A stretch of 13,098 nucleotides of DNA from CAYVKY01 sp964452115 (GTDB lineage: Bacteria; Bacteroidota; Ignavibacteria; Tepidaquicellales; Tepidaquicellaceae). The notes under the pieces are model-generated. The model did no database searches. It had not been told where the DNA came from and saw only the letters and a program-made list of their open reading frames with translations. Made by a program: the position numbers and the translations under genes. The stretch is taken from assembly GCA_964452115.1 (NCBI GenBank), contig CAYVKY010000059.1:1-13098 (forward strand). Reading direction: 5' to 3'. Below are positions 1 through 7,541 of the stretch, one piece after another (positions within the stretch are counted from its first letter, which is position 1; the number at the start of each line of letters is the position of its first letter).

Positions 1-213
1 TACTTTTACCGGAGGGACATATACCGGACGGTACACTCTGTGAAAGACGGACCGGTGCACGGGAAAAGTGCTATATCCAACATATAAATTCGGAGTGAAT
101 ACCGAAAAACTTAAATTAAATGTACCCGCTGAAGTGCGGATCTGTGCCTTAGTTTCACTTCCTATGAAGAGAAGTAATGCTGCTGCTAATATTACAAGTT
201 TAATGTTCTTCAT
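1..213 (-). CDS. Partial small secreted protein (N-terminal 71 residues)
   Basis: An open frame starts with ATG at 213-211 and continues off the left edge with no stop, so only the N-terminal 71 residues are present. The first 23 or so residues form a clear Sec signal peptide: K at positions 3 and 5, a hydrophobic core (LVILAAALLLFIG), then SETKA-Q, with likely cleavage around residues 23/24. The mature part begins IRTSAGTFNLSFSV and becomes rich in aromatic residues, Arg, Pro and Val (HRVYRPVYVPP). This composition is common in small envelope proteins of Bacteroidota-like bacteria. No family is recognised. An ATG 13 bp further upstream (226-224) is out of frame and meets a stop after eight codons, so 213 is the preferred start. 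It is divergent from the glycosyltransferase-like gene at 347. Function unknown. Confidence 0.72.
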   Translation of the reverse strand, partial: MKNIKLVILAAALLLFIGSETKAQIRTSAGTFNLSFSVFTPNLYVGYSTFPVHRSVFHRVYRPVYVPPVKV

Positions 214-346
214 ACGCTTTCTTCATTAAATTCTTTATTATTAAAACTTCATTTATCAAAAAAAGTTTAAACATTTTCCTTAATGTTACATTTTTTTACA
301 TTTCATTATTCTGAATAATATTTTTATTTTGTTAAAATTCAAATAA
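214..346. promoter_or_regulatory. Divergent AT-rich intergenic region
   Basis: This 133 bp gap separates two divergent start codons and so should carry promoters for both. It is very A/T-rich. On the plus strand a TTTACA (295-300) lies 15 bp before TAATAT (316-321), a poor but possible -35/-10 pair for the gene at 347. It also contains a direct repeat, TTACATTT at 286-293 and 296-303 (10 bp period), and a 15 bp palindrome at 305-319. No riboswitch or RNA gene is evident. Promoter assignment is inference only. Confidence 0.3.
305..319. repeat. Perfect 7 bp inverted repeat with 1 nt centre
   Basis: ATTATTC-T-GAATAAT is a perfect palindrome with a single central base, 27 bp upstream of the ATG at 347. 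It overlaps the possible -10 hexamer of that gene (316-321), the place where a repressor operator could sit. In such A/T-rich DNA chance occurrence is quite possible. Confidence 0.3.
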
Positions 347-1900
347 ATGAAGAAATCGGATTGGTATTATTTATTTGCACTTAGTGCTTTAATGCTGGTT
401 TTTAAATTTTTAATTATCGGAAAAGTTTTTGCGGATTTAAATTCATATATCCTTCCCGATGATTCTTTCTATTCGCTTTCAATTGCAAAAAATTTTTCAC
501 TGGGGAAAGGATTTACTTACGGCACAAATTTTACAAATGGTTTTCAGCCCCTCTTCGTATTCCTTATGGTTCCTGTTTATCTGCTTCTGAACCCGGACAT
601 TATCTCGCCTGTATATATTTCCCTTTTTATACTCACAATTTTTTCACTGGCATCGCTGTTTTTTATTTATAAACTGATATTATTAATTTTCAGAAATTCA
701 TTTACCGCATTCATTGCATCTTTACTTTTTATCATCACTCCCGTTTCGCTCCGCAATTCAACAAACGGACTCGAGACCATCATTTCGTTTTTCTTTTTCC
801 TGATGTGTTTTTACTTTTTGTATAAATATTATTTCACTCCCTTTGCTGAAATACCGCTATGGAAATATTTTATGTTCGGCATAATACTCGGATTTTCAAT
901 GCTGGCACGTATTGATAATATTTTTATTTTTGCAGGGATACTTGTATTTGTTATTCTGAAAAGAAAACAGCTGAAATTAAAGCCGTTTTTCAGATTCGCT
1001 TTGATTTTTGCACTCGGGTTTTTACTGATATATCTGCCTTATTTGATTTTATCGTATCATTATACAGGCTCGCTGTATCCCGTAAGCGGCAAGGCAGTCC
1101 GGCAGCAGATGGACTTATTGATGATATCTACTTATACGGATAAAAATTTTTTCACTTACATGTTATTGAGATTTATTAGAATTCTCGGCAGCAATTATAT
1201 ATTTATTATTATCGTTTGTCTGTTAAGTTTTGCATACCTTGTTATTCGCCGCCGTTCAAATCCTTTAAAGGGATTGAACCTCAGGGAACATCTTCCTTTA
1301 ATTACAGTTTCACTTTTATTTATCTTTGCATACACTTTTTATATAGGAGCGCATTGGTATTTTGACAGATACTTTTTTCCGCTTTTTATTCCTCTGTTAA
1401 TTTTCACTTCATTTCTGATTTACCGGATATATGAATCATTGGATAGTTCGCGATTCAAAAATTTAATGCTTATTTGCATCACTGCCGTTATTTTTTTCGG
1501 GAATGTTCTGCGGCCGGGAATTAAAGGATTTCTGTTCGATGATTCAATTGACCTGAACGGATATGTTCATATCGCGAAATGTCTTAATGAAGACCTTCCG
1601 AAAGGCAGCACGCTTGGCGCTCTTCAATCCGGCGCTATCGGGTACTTCGCAGAGAATATTAACGTTGTAAATCTCGACGGCGTTGTGAATTATGATGCAT
1701 ACACTGCTCTGAGAGACAAGCGCCTCATTGAATACATCAGAGAATGCAAAATAGATTATCTTGCACTTTGGGATTTCAATTATGGTTTGCTCTATTACAC
1801 TTCGCCTTCAATAAAACCCGGCGACCTTACTCTCATAAAAGAATATGACACCTTCAAAACCCTCGGATTTAACTGGTACATCTACAAAGTGAATTACTGA
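347..1900 (+). CDS. GT-C fold glycosyltransferase-like integral membrane protein
   Basis: This 517 aa protein has about 11-12 predicted hydrophobic spans between residues 7 and 386, then a soluble C-terminal part (about 395-517). The layout matches the GT-C superfamily of lipid-phosphate-sugar dependent glycosyltransferases (the ArnT/PMT-like group), which move a sugar from a polyprenyl-phosphate carrier on the outer face of the cytoplasmic membrane. Supporting features are the acidic pair D38-D39 (LPDDSFY) in the first external loop, where this fold keeps its catalytic Asp, followed by an amphipathic stretch (SIAKNFSLGKG); a TNGLET motif at 139-144; LARIDN at 186-191; and HWYFDRYFFP at 336-345. 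The tail carries GAIGYF...VVNLDGVVN (429-448), a segment I associate with this type of membrane protein in related bacteria. Sugar donor and acceptor cannot be read from sequence. It stands alone between a divergent gene and the 71 bp gap before the next gene. The superfamily is fairly sure; the specific activity is unknown. Confidence 0.7.
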   Translation: MKKSDWYYLFALSALMLVFKFLIIGKVFADLNSYILPDDSFYSLSIAKNFSLGKGFTYGTNFTNGFQPLFVFLMVPVYLLLNPDIISPVYISLFILTIFSLASLFFIYKLILLIFRNSFTAFIASLLFIITPVSLRNSTNGLETIISFFFFLMCFYFLYKYYFTPFAEIPLWKYFMFGIILGFSMLARIDNIFIFAGILVFVILKRKQLKLKPFFRFALIFALGFLLIYLPYLILSYHYTGSLYPVSGKAVRQQMDLLMISTYTDKNFFTYMLLRFIRILGSNYIFIIIVCLLSFAYLVIRRRSNPLKGLNLREHLPLITVSLLFIFAYTFYIGAHWYFDRYFFPLFIPLLIFTSFLIYRIYESLDSSRFKNLMLICITAVIFFGNVLRPGIKGFLFDDSIDLNGYVHIAKCLNEDLPKGSTLGALQSGAIGYFAENINVVNLDGVVNYDAYTALRDKRLIEYIRECKIDYLALWDFNYGLLYYTSPSIKPGDLTLIKEYDTFKTLGFNWYIYKVNY

Positions 1901-1930
1901 TTTCTATTCCCCTTTAACAATCAGATTAAT

Positions 1931-1965
1931 TTAATTATTTTCTATTAATTTTTTAAAATAATTAA
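1931..1965. repeat. 11 bp perfect inverted repeat just upstream of the DHS-like gene
   Basis: The arms TTAATTATTTT (1931-1941) and AAAATAATTAA (1955-1965) are exact reverse complements around a 13 nt loop that itself ends in a T run. The structure ends 6 bp before the ATG at 1972. It is entirely A/T, so an RNA hairpin would be weak. It might act as a poor terminator for the upstream gene, as an operator, or as a structure near the ribosome entry site. Chance in an A/T-rich spacer cannot be excluded. Confidence 0.3.
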
Positions 1966-1971
1966 TTAACA

Positions 1972-3009
1972 ATGAGAACCAAAAAAGATTTTTTAAAGGA
2001 AACTGTTCAGCATATAGATATTAAATCGCAGAACGTACTGCCGCTGGTGGATGCATTCGGAAAAATGGCATTTCAGGCAAGGAATCTGCACCGCGCCGCT
2101 GGCATTTATGACAGAATGCTTAAGGATGACGGCTGCTCTGTGATACTTGTTCTGGCGGGCTCGATTTTTTCAGCGGGACTTAAAAACGTGGTGGTGGATA
2201 TGATACGGAATAATATGGTTGATGCGATAGTTTCGACCGGTGCACTGATGGTTGACCAGGACTTCTTCGAAGGCTTAGGATTTAAACATTATATCGGCTC
2301 TCCGTTCGTGGATGATAATGAACTCAGAGAGCTTCATATTGACAGAATTTATGATACATACATTGATGAAGATGACCTGCGCGAATGCGATATGACGGTT
2401 GCAAAAATCTGCGATTCACTTCCGAAACGTCCGTTCTCTTCAAGAGAATTTATATGGCATATGGGAAAATATCTTTCCGAAAACGGCAAGATAAAAGACT
2501 CCGTAGTACTCGCAGCTTATGAGAACAATGTTCCGATTTTTGTACCTGCGTTTTCAGACTGCTCGGCGGGCTTTGGCTTTGTTCATCATCAGTGGAATAA
2601 TCCCGATGAAAACGTATCAATAGATTCTGCAAAGGATTTCCTTGAACTGACAAAAATTAAAATCGAAGCAAAAGAAACAGGCATCCTTATGATTGGCGGA
2701 GGCGTTCCGAAAAATTTCACGCAGGATGTTGTTGTAGCGGCTGAAGTTCTGAACTATGATGTTCCGATGCATAAATATGCGATTCAGATTACGGTTGCCG
2801 ATGAGCGCGACGGCGGACTTTCCGGCTCAACACTGAAGGAAGCCAGCTCATGGGGCAAAGTTGAAACCACTTTTGAACAAATGGTTTATTCCGAAGCCAC
2901 TGTGGCAATGCCGCTTGTAGTCGGTTATGCATATCAGAAAGGCAATTGGAAAAATAGAACAAAAAGAAATTTCACTAAGATTTTCACGGAAGAAAAAGTT
3001 TCAAAATAA
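1972..3009 (+). CDS. Deoxyhypusine synthase-like polyamine aminobutyltransferase
   Basis: This 345 aa protein covers the whole NAD-dependent deoxyhypusine synthase fold. Visible family motifs are VSTGALMVDQDF, VPAFSDCSAGFGF, GGGVPKN (about 242-248) and SSWGK, whose K296 matches the lysine that forms the enzyme-imine intermediate (human DHS K329). E290 and W294 match human E323 and W327. Bacteria have no eIF5A substrate. Bacterial homologues of this group are known or proposed to transfer the aminobutyl group to a free amine or guanidine compound, giving homospermidine-type products, possibly from agmatine. Here the position of human H288 is N248, and that of D316 is L283, in my hand alignment; both point to a changed substrate pocket. 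The ATG follows an A/T-rich leader without Shine-Dalgarno. The next gene's ATG directly follows this gene's TAA. Family certain, exact product uncertain. Confidence 0.85.
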   Translation: MRTKKDFLKETVQHIDIKSQNVLPLVDAFGKMAFQARNLHRAAGIYDRMLKDDGCSVILVLAGSIFSAGLKNVVVDMIRNNMVDAIVSTGALMVDQDFFEGLGFKHYIGSPFVDDNELRELHIDRIYDTYIDEDDLRECDMTVAKICDSLPKRPFSSREFIWHMGKYLSENGKIKDSVVLAAYENNVPIFVPAFSDCSAGFGFVHHQWNNPDENVSIDSAKDFLELTKIKIEAKETGILMIGGGVPKNFTQDVVVAAEVLNYDVPMHKYAIQITVADERDGGLSGSTLKEASSWGKVETTFEQMVYSEATVAMPLVVGYAYQKGNWKNRTKRNFTKIFTEEKVSK

Positions 3010-3477
3010 ATGTCAAAGAAATCGTTTACGATTAAACTTTTGAAAGTTCCTGATTACGAAAGCGCCTATTTTAATGTCCCTTTCGATGTACAAAAAGAAT
3101 ACGGCACAAAAGCCAGAGTATTTGTGAAAGGGACTATTGACGGCGTTCCTTACCGCACGTCAATAGCACCGATGGGCGGAGGTAAGCACTTTTTCGGACT
3201 CAACAAAGAAATGAGAGCAGCCATAGGTAAATCATACGGCGACACCGTTAAAGTGACGATGGAAATTGACAGAGGCGAAAGGGTCGTGGAAATTCCGAAA
3301 GACCTTTTGGCGGCACTTAAATCAAAACCTGCAATTAAAAAAATTTTCGACGGCTATGCATACACTCACCGCCGCGAATTTTCAAACTGGATAACAAGCG
3401 CCAAAAAACCTGAGACGCGTCAGCGCAGAATTCTTCAGGCTTTAGAAAAAATTTCTAAAAACGAAAAACTTTCCTGA
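3010..3477 (+). CDS. YdeI/OmdA-like protein with DUF1905 domain
   Basis: This 155 aa cytoplasmic protein has two parts. Residues about 4-92 form a DUF1905-type small beta barrel (FDVQKEYGTKARVFVKGTIDG, then GVPYRTSIAPMGGGKHFFGLNK and GDTVKVTMEID). Residues about 95-150 form the helical YdeI/OmpD-associated ('bacteriocin-protection') segment, recognised by THRREFSNWITSAKKPETRQ at 119-138 followed by RRI. The combination is common in bacteria and its biochemical role is not established; the family name comes from genetic association only. The ATG abuts the stop of the preceding gene (TAAATG, zero spacing) and the stop lies 7 bp before mntP. Translational coupling within a three-gene operon is therefore likely. 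No signal peptide or membrane span is seen. Confidence 0.8.
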   Translation: MSKKSFTIKLLKVPDYESAYFNVPFDVQKEYGTKARVFVKGTIDGVPYRTSIAPMGGGKHFFGLNKEMRAAIGKSYGDTVKVTMEIDRGERVVEIPKDLLAALKSKPAIKKIFDGYAYTHRREFSNWITSAKKPETRQRRILQALEKISKNEKLS

Positions 3478-3484
3478 TTAAAAA

Positions 3485-4054
3485 ATGAGTATCGTTGAAA
3501 TTTTATTTATATCCGTTGCACTTGCTATGGATGCATTCGCTGTATCCATAGCATCAGGCACGAATAGAATCACGCACCACAAAAGACCTGCGTTCAGATT
3601 GTCGTTTCATTTCGGACTCTTTCAGTTTATGATGCCCGTAATCGGATGGTATCTCGGCTCGGGGCTTGTAAACCTGATTTCGTCATTCGACCACTGGCTC
3701 GCATTCGGGCTGCTTTCATTTATCGGAATAAAAATGATTTCCGAAAGTTTCCGCACAGAAAATCCGTCTGCAGAAAAAAGAACAGACCCTACAAAAGGTA
3801 TGAGCCTGATTATGCTTAGCATCGCTACAAGTATAGATGCACTCGTGGTCGGACTGAGCCTTGCATTTCTGAACATCAACATCTGGATTCCGGCTGTATT
3901 TATAGGAATTATAACGGCTGCGCTTTCCATCATTGGCATTACAATCGGAAAACAACTCGGACTTAAATTCGGTAAGAAAATGGAAATTGCAGGAGGTGTG
4001 ATTTTAATTCTTATCGGTATCAGGATTCTGATACTTCATCTTCAGGGCGGTTAA
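3485..4054 (+). CDS. mntP: Manganese efflux pump MntP
   Basis: This 189 aa, six-span inner-membrane protein of the MntP (DUF204) family exports Mn2+ and protects from manganese overload. Both internal-repeat signature motifs are present: ALAMDAFAVSI with D16, and SIATSIDALVVG with D118. These are the same positions as the two functionally important aspartates of the E. coli protein. The central cytosolic loop (about 88-105, SFRTENPSAEKRTDPTKG) separates the two three-helix halves, and the length is normal for the family. No yybP-ykoY manganese riboswitch can fit upstream, because the previous gene ends 7 bp before this ATG. Expression must therefore come from the upstream promoter or one inside a neighbour. 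The last 16 codons and stop overlap the 3' end of ispH on the other strand (4004-4054). Confidence 0.93.
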   Translation: MSIVEILFISVALAMDAFAVSIASGTNRITHHKRPAFRLSFHFGLFQFMMPVIGWYLGSGLVNLISSFDHWLAFGLLSFIGIKMISESFRTENPSAEKRTDPTKGMSLIMLSIATSIDALVVGLSLAFLNINIWIPAVFIGIITAALSIIGITIGKQLGLKFGKKMEIAGGVILILIGIRILILHLQGG

Positions 4055-5257
4055 AATTTCGTCTTCAGCTTTTGCGTTTTCAAAAAATGATGCTGCTTTT
4101 TTCATCACCGCTTCTATAATGGAATCCGGACACGAAGCCCCGCTCGTTAGTATAATCTTCGGCTTTTTGCCTGCCGGAATATAATTTTCAGTAACAATTT
4201 CCCTGCCCTGATTCAAATCATAATGCATAATTTTATCGCGCGAAATTATTTTATCTCCGGATGATATAAAATATGTCGGCACTTTCTGCTCGCAAAGGTC
4301 AACAATGTGAGATGTATTCGAACTGTTGTATCCGCCGACAACTATTGCCATATCGGCGTTTTCCGCAAGCAGCGCATACGTGGCGTTCTGATTGTCGTGC
4401 GTTGCGTAGCACAGCGTATCGCGCGTATCGGCAAAATGCTGAGTTAAACTATCACTGCCGTATCTTTTTTCCATCACGTCATAAAGGTAATCCGAAATTG
4501 CCTGAGTTTCCGTGGCGAGCATCGTCGTCTGATTTACTACGCCGAGTTTCTGTAAATCCCTGTCAGGGTCAAACCCGTCCGATAGTTTATTTTTAAAGAA
4601 TTCGAAAAAGTATTCTTTGGAAATTTCACCGAGAATATATCTGCCGATAATTTTTGCCTCTTCAAGATTAAAAACAATTATTGTCGGTGCATTCATTTTG
4701 CTGTGCGAATAAGTAGCTTTGGTCTCTTCATGTTTATATTTGCCGTGCACCACAACCGAAAAGCCGTTTGTACCAAGCGAATACGCCCTGTTCCACACTT
4801 TTTCCACAAAGGGACAGGTGGTATTGTATTTCAAAATCTCAATACCGATATTTTTTAATTTTGTTTCGGTTTCAATTGTAATACCGAATGCTGGAATCAT
4901 TATGATATCGTCTTTACTGAGTTCATTCCACCCGATTACCTGCCTTCCGTCAGGTTCAAAAATAAATTTCACTCCGCGGCTTTTTATATCTGAATTTACT
5001 TCCGGATTGTGAATCATTTCGCTCAATAGAAAAATTCTTCTTTCGGGATTTTCTTCTATCGCCTTATACGAAAGTTCAATCGCATTTTTCACGCCGTAAC
5101 AAAATCCGAAATGCCGCGCCAGCAGAAATTCCACGCTGCCGAAATCCAGCACTGTCGGGGACATATCCCTCCTGTTGCGGTCTTTCATGTCCCGGAGTGC
5201 TTTTATCTGAGTTATCAGATTGCTTTTATAAATTACCGGTAAGTTAAAATCTTTCAT
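4004..5257 (-). CDS. ispH: 4-hydroxy-3-methylbut-2-enyl diphosphate reductase (IspH/LytB)
   Basis: This is the last enzyme of the non-mevalonate (MEP) isoprenoid pathway. It reduces HMBPP to IPP and DMAPP with an iron-sulfur cluster in the cytoplasm. The three cluster cysteines are C53 (FGFCYGV), C148 (NTTCPFV) and C283 (DTLCYATHDNQ). The substrate-binding residues are also present: H83 (MIHNPEV), H176 and E178 (KHEETKA), the QTT motif at 243-245, and NSSNTSH at 311-317. At 417 aa it is longer than the E. coli enzyme (316 aa). It has an N-terminal extension (1-44) and insertions, and resembles the long cyanobacterial/plant-type form. The start at 5257 keeps this extension, 9 bp after the preceding gene. 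The last 16 residues (402-417), after the conserved TSGASCPDS region, are encoded opposite mntP codons. These residues look non-conserved and the tail may be dispensable. Confidence 0.95.
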   Translation of the reverse strand: MKDFNLPVIYKSNLITQIKALRDMKDRNRRDMSPTVLDFGSVEFLLARHFGFCYGVKNAIELSYKAIEENPERRIFLLSEMIHNPEVNSDIKSRGVKFIFEPDGRQVIGWNELSKDDIIMIPAFGITIETETKLKNIGIEILKYNTTCPFVEKVWNRAYSLGTNGFSVVVHGKYKHEETKATYSHSKMNAPTIIVFNLEEAKIIGRYILGEISKEYFFEFFKNKLSDGFDPDRDLQKLGVVNQTTMLATETQAISDYLYDVMEKRYGSDSLTQHFADTRDTLCYATHDNQNATYALLAENADMAIVVGGYNSSNTSHIVDLCEQKVPTYFISSGDKIISRDKIMHYDLNQGREIVTENYIPAGKKPKIILTSGASCPDSIIEAVMKKAASFFENAKAEDEILTALKMKYQNPDTDKN

Positions 5258-5266
5258 AATTTTTAT

Positions 5267-6433
5267 TTAATCAAATGCGGAAAATCCCGTTATGTCTTCA
5301 CCGAGAATTAATGTGTGCATTTCGTGAGTGCCTTCATAGGTTTTCACCGATTCAACATTTGCCAGATGGCGCATAATGGGATATTCATCCAGAATTCCGT
5401 TTGCTCCAAGAATTTCACGTGCAATGCCTGCGATATTTTTTGCTGTTTCACACGAATTTCTTTTTGCAAGCGAAACCTGCTGCGGCCTCATTCTGCCGCT
5501 GTCTTTAAGCTGTGCAAGCCTGTAACACAAGAGCTGCGCTTTTGTAATTTCAGTAAGCATATACACAAGTTTTTCCTGCGTAATCTGATATGCAGCAATC
5601 GGCTTTGAAAATTGTTTTCTGGATTTTGCATATTCAAGCGCCGTATCATAGCAAGCCATCATCATACCAATCATTCCCCACGCAATTCCGTATCTCGCCT
5701 GAGTCAGGCACATCAGCGGCGATTTCAATCCGGATGTATCCGGCAGAATATTTTCTTCGGGAATCAGACAGTCTTCAAATATAAGTTCTGAAGTAACCGA
5801 CGCTCTCAGTGATAACTTTCCTTTCGTTTCGGGTGCGGTAAATCCTTTCGTTCCTTTTTCAACAATGAATCCGTTAACTTTGCCGTTTAGTTTCGCCCAC
5901 ACAATTGCAATATCTGCAATGGTTCCGTTTGTAATCCACATCTTCGCACCGTTCAGAAGATATCCTCCGCTTACTTTTTCCGCTTTCGTAATCATACCGC
6001 CCGGATTGCTGCCGTAGTCCGGCTCGGTCAGTCCGAAGCAACCGATTTTTTCCGCCGATGCTAGTTTCGGCAGCCAGTATTTTTTTTGCTGCTCGGAACC
6101 GAACTCGTAAATCGGGTACATTACAAGTCCGGACTGCACCGATGCAAAGCTGCGCATTCCGCTGTCGCCGCGCTCAAGCTCCTGCATAATCAGTCCGTAC
6201 GAAATGTTGTTAAGCCCCAGCCCGCCGTATTCTTCAGGCAGTGTCGGTCCGAATATCCCCAGTTCAGCCATTTTCGGAATTAACTGCTTCGGGAATTTCA
6301 TTTCCTGATTATACTTTTCGATAATAGGACAAATCTCGCCGCTTACAAAATCTCTGATTGTCTGCCTGATTGCTTTTTCCTCGTCAGTCAGCAACTCATC
6401 GAGAAAGTAATAGTCAACTCCTTTGAATTCCAT
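5267..6433 (-). CDS. gcdH: Glutaryl-CoA dehydrogenase (acyl-CoA dehydrogenase family)
   Basis: This 388 aa FAD enzyme oxidises glutaryl-CoA to crotonyl-CoA plus CO2 and passes electrons to ETF. It follows human GCDH closely through its length: RSFASVQSGLVM (94-105), GCFGLTEPDYGSN, KMWITNG, GKLSLRAS, ARYGIAWG, MLTEIT and KTYEGTHEMH near the C-terminus. E367 in YEGTH is the catalytic base (human mature E370). E87, R94 and Y366 match the Glu87/Arg94/Tyr369 set that I recall as typical of decarboxylating rather than non-decarboxylating glutaryl-CoA dehydrogenases. Its ATG lies inside the end of hflX (20 bp overlap) and ispH follows 9 bp downstream. No CoA-transferase, ETF or crotonase gene is in the window, so the source of glutaryl-CoA (lysine or aromatic breakdown) is not shown. 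Confidence 0.9.
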   Translation of the reverse strand: MEFKGVDYYFLDELLTDEEKAIRQTIRDFVSGEICPIIEKYNQEMKFPKQLIPKMAELGIFGPTLPEEYGGLGLNNISYGLIMQELERGDSGMRSFASVQSGLVMYPIYEFGSEQQKKYWLPKLASAEKIGCFGLTEPDYGSNPGGMITKAEKVSGGYLLNGAKMWITNGTIADIAIVWAKLNGKVNGFIVEKGTKGFTAPETKGKLSLRASVTSELIFEDCLIPEENILPDTSGLKSPLMCLTQARYGIAWGMIGMMMACYDTALEYAKSRKQFSKPIAAYQITQEKLVYMLTEITKAQLLCYRLAQLKDSGRMRPQQVSLAKRNSCETAKNIAGIAREILGANGILDEYPIMRHLANVESVKTYEGTHEMHTLILGEDITGFSAFD

Positions 6434-7541
6434 TTCCGATTTTATTTATTTTTGATAAAATTATTTCTGTCAGTTTTTTTATGTTTAAACCTTTTTTCGC
6501 GGAGATTACAACTGCATCATCATACCTTCTCCTCACCGATTCAATCAGCGATGTATCTTTCAGTTCGTCCGCTTTATTGAACACATTTATCATTTCCTTG
6601 TAATTTGCACCGATATCCGCAAGCGTGTCCTTTACAACAGCAAACTGCGATTCAAATTCCGGATTCGAAATATCGGTAACGTTTACCAGTATATCCGCTT
6701 CCACGACTTCGGACAGAGTTGATTTGAATGACTCAATCAGATGATGCGGAAGATTTTTGATAAATCCCACCGTGTCCGAAATCAGCACCTTTTTCAATCC
6801 TTCATCCGTCTGAATTGCAAGAGTTTTTGTTGATGTATCAAGCGTTGCAAACAGTTTATTCTCAACAAGCACATTTGCATTTGTGAGAAGGTTCAGCAGT
6901 GTGGACTTTCCCGTATTCGTATATCCTACCAGAGCCAGCCTCACATAATCTTTCCGCAGTTTTGACTGCACCTGCCGCTGCTGCTCTATCTTACGCAGTT
7001 TTTCTTTCAGAACCGAAATTCGCTTCCCTATCAATCGTCTGTCAGTTTCAATCTGCGTTTCACCGGGACCTTTCGTACCTATGCCGCCGTACTGCTTCGA
7101 AAGATGCGTCCATTGCCTTGTCAGACGCGGCAGCAAATACTGCAGCTGCGCAAGTTCAACCTGAAGTTTTGCCTGAGACGTTCTTGCGTTCGATGCAAAG
7201 ATATCAAGTATCAGGTTTGACTTATCTATTATTTTGCATTTAATCACCTGTTCAAGATTTCTGAGCTGTGTGTATGACAATTCGTTTTCAAAAATCACAA
7301 GATTGATTCCGTTGTCTTCGACATATTCTGCAATCTCATTCACTTTGCCTTTGCCTATCATAGTCCGCGAATCAAACACTTCGTTTTCCTGAAAAAACAG
7401 TTTCACCACTTCCGCTCCCGCCGTCTCAGCAAGGAATTTCAGTTCATAAAGCGATTCAAACGTATGTTTCATTTTTACGTTTTTTCTGTTGGAATAGCAT
7501 ACAAGTATCGTCTTTTCGGATTTCTTTTTTGTCTCTATCAA
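6414..7541 (-). CDS. hflX: Ribosome-associated GTPase HflX (TTG start)
   Basis: This 375 aa GTPase of the HflX family binds the 50S subunit and splits stalled or heat-damaged ribosomes. The N-terminal HflX domain (about 8-145) contains IGKGKVNEI (62-70), ILDIFASNARTSQAKLQVELAQ and the RLTRQWTHLSKQYGGIGTKG region, followed by GPGETQIETDRR (158-169). The G domain has GYTNTGKS (P-loop, 206-213), ATLDT (232-236), DTVGF (256-260), NKAD (322-325) and SAKKG (347-351). The only start that keeps the first beta strand (TILVCYS, 11-17, as in E. coli HflX) is the TTG at 7541-7539. The first internal ATG (M24) would remove that strand. The TTG is preceded by AAGAGAGAT, a weak Shine-Dalgarno-like stretch, and directly follows the TAG of the upstream gene in the same frame. 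The 3' end overlaps gcdH by 20 bp. Confidence 0.94.
   Translation of the reverse strand: MIETKKKSEKTILVCYSNRKNVKMKHTFESLYELKFLAETAGAEVVKLFFQENEVFDSRTMIGKGKVNEIAEYVEDNGINLVIFENELSYTQLRNLEQVIKCKIIDKSNLILDIFASNARTSQAKLQVELAQLQYLLPRLTRQWTHLSKQYGGIGTKGPGETQIETDRRLIGKRISVLKEKLRKIEQQRQVQSKLRKDYVRLALVGYTNTGKSTLLNLLTNANVLVENKLFATLDTSTKTLAIQTDEGLKKVLISDTVGFIKNLPHHLIESFKSTLSEVVEADILVNVTDISNPEFESQFAVVKDTLADIGANYKEMINVFNKADELKDTSLIESVRRRYDDAVVISAKKGLNIKKLTEIILSKINKIGNGIQRS

Noticed and set aside
1972..3009. True deoxyhypusine synthase acting on eIF5A
   Set aside because: All surrounding genes are bacterial and eIF5A is absent from bacteria. The substituted His and Asp positions also fit the bacterial polyamine-forming subgroup.
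3478..3484. Possible yybP-ykoY manganese riboswitch before mntP
   Set aside because: Only 7 bp separate mntP from the upstream stop. There is no room for the aptamer, and none is seen before the operon at 1901-1971.
4004..4070. Bidirectional terminator between mntP and ispH
   Set aside because: The coding regions overlap and I find no GC-rich hairpin followed by a T run in either direction.
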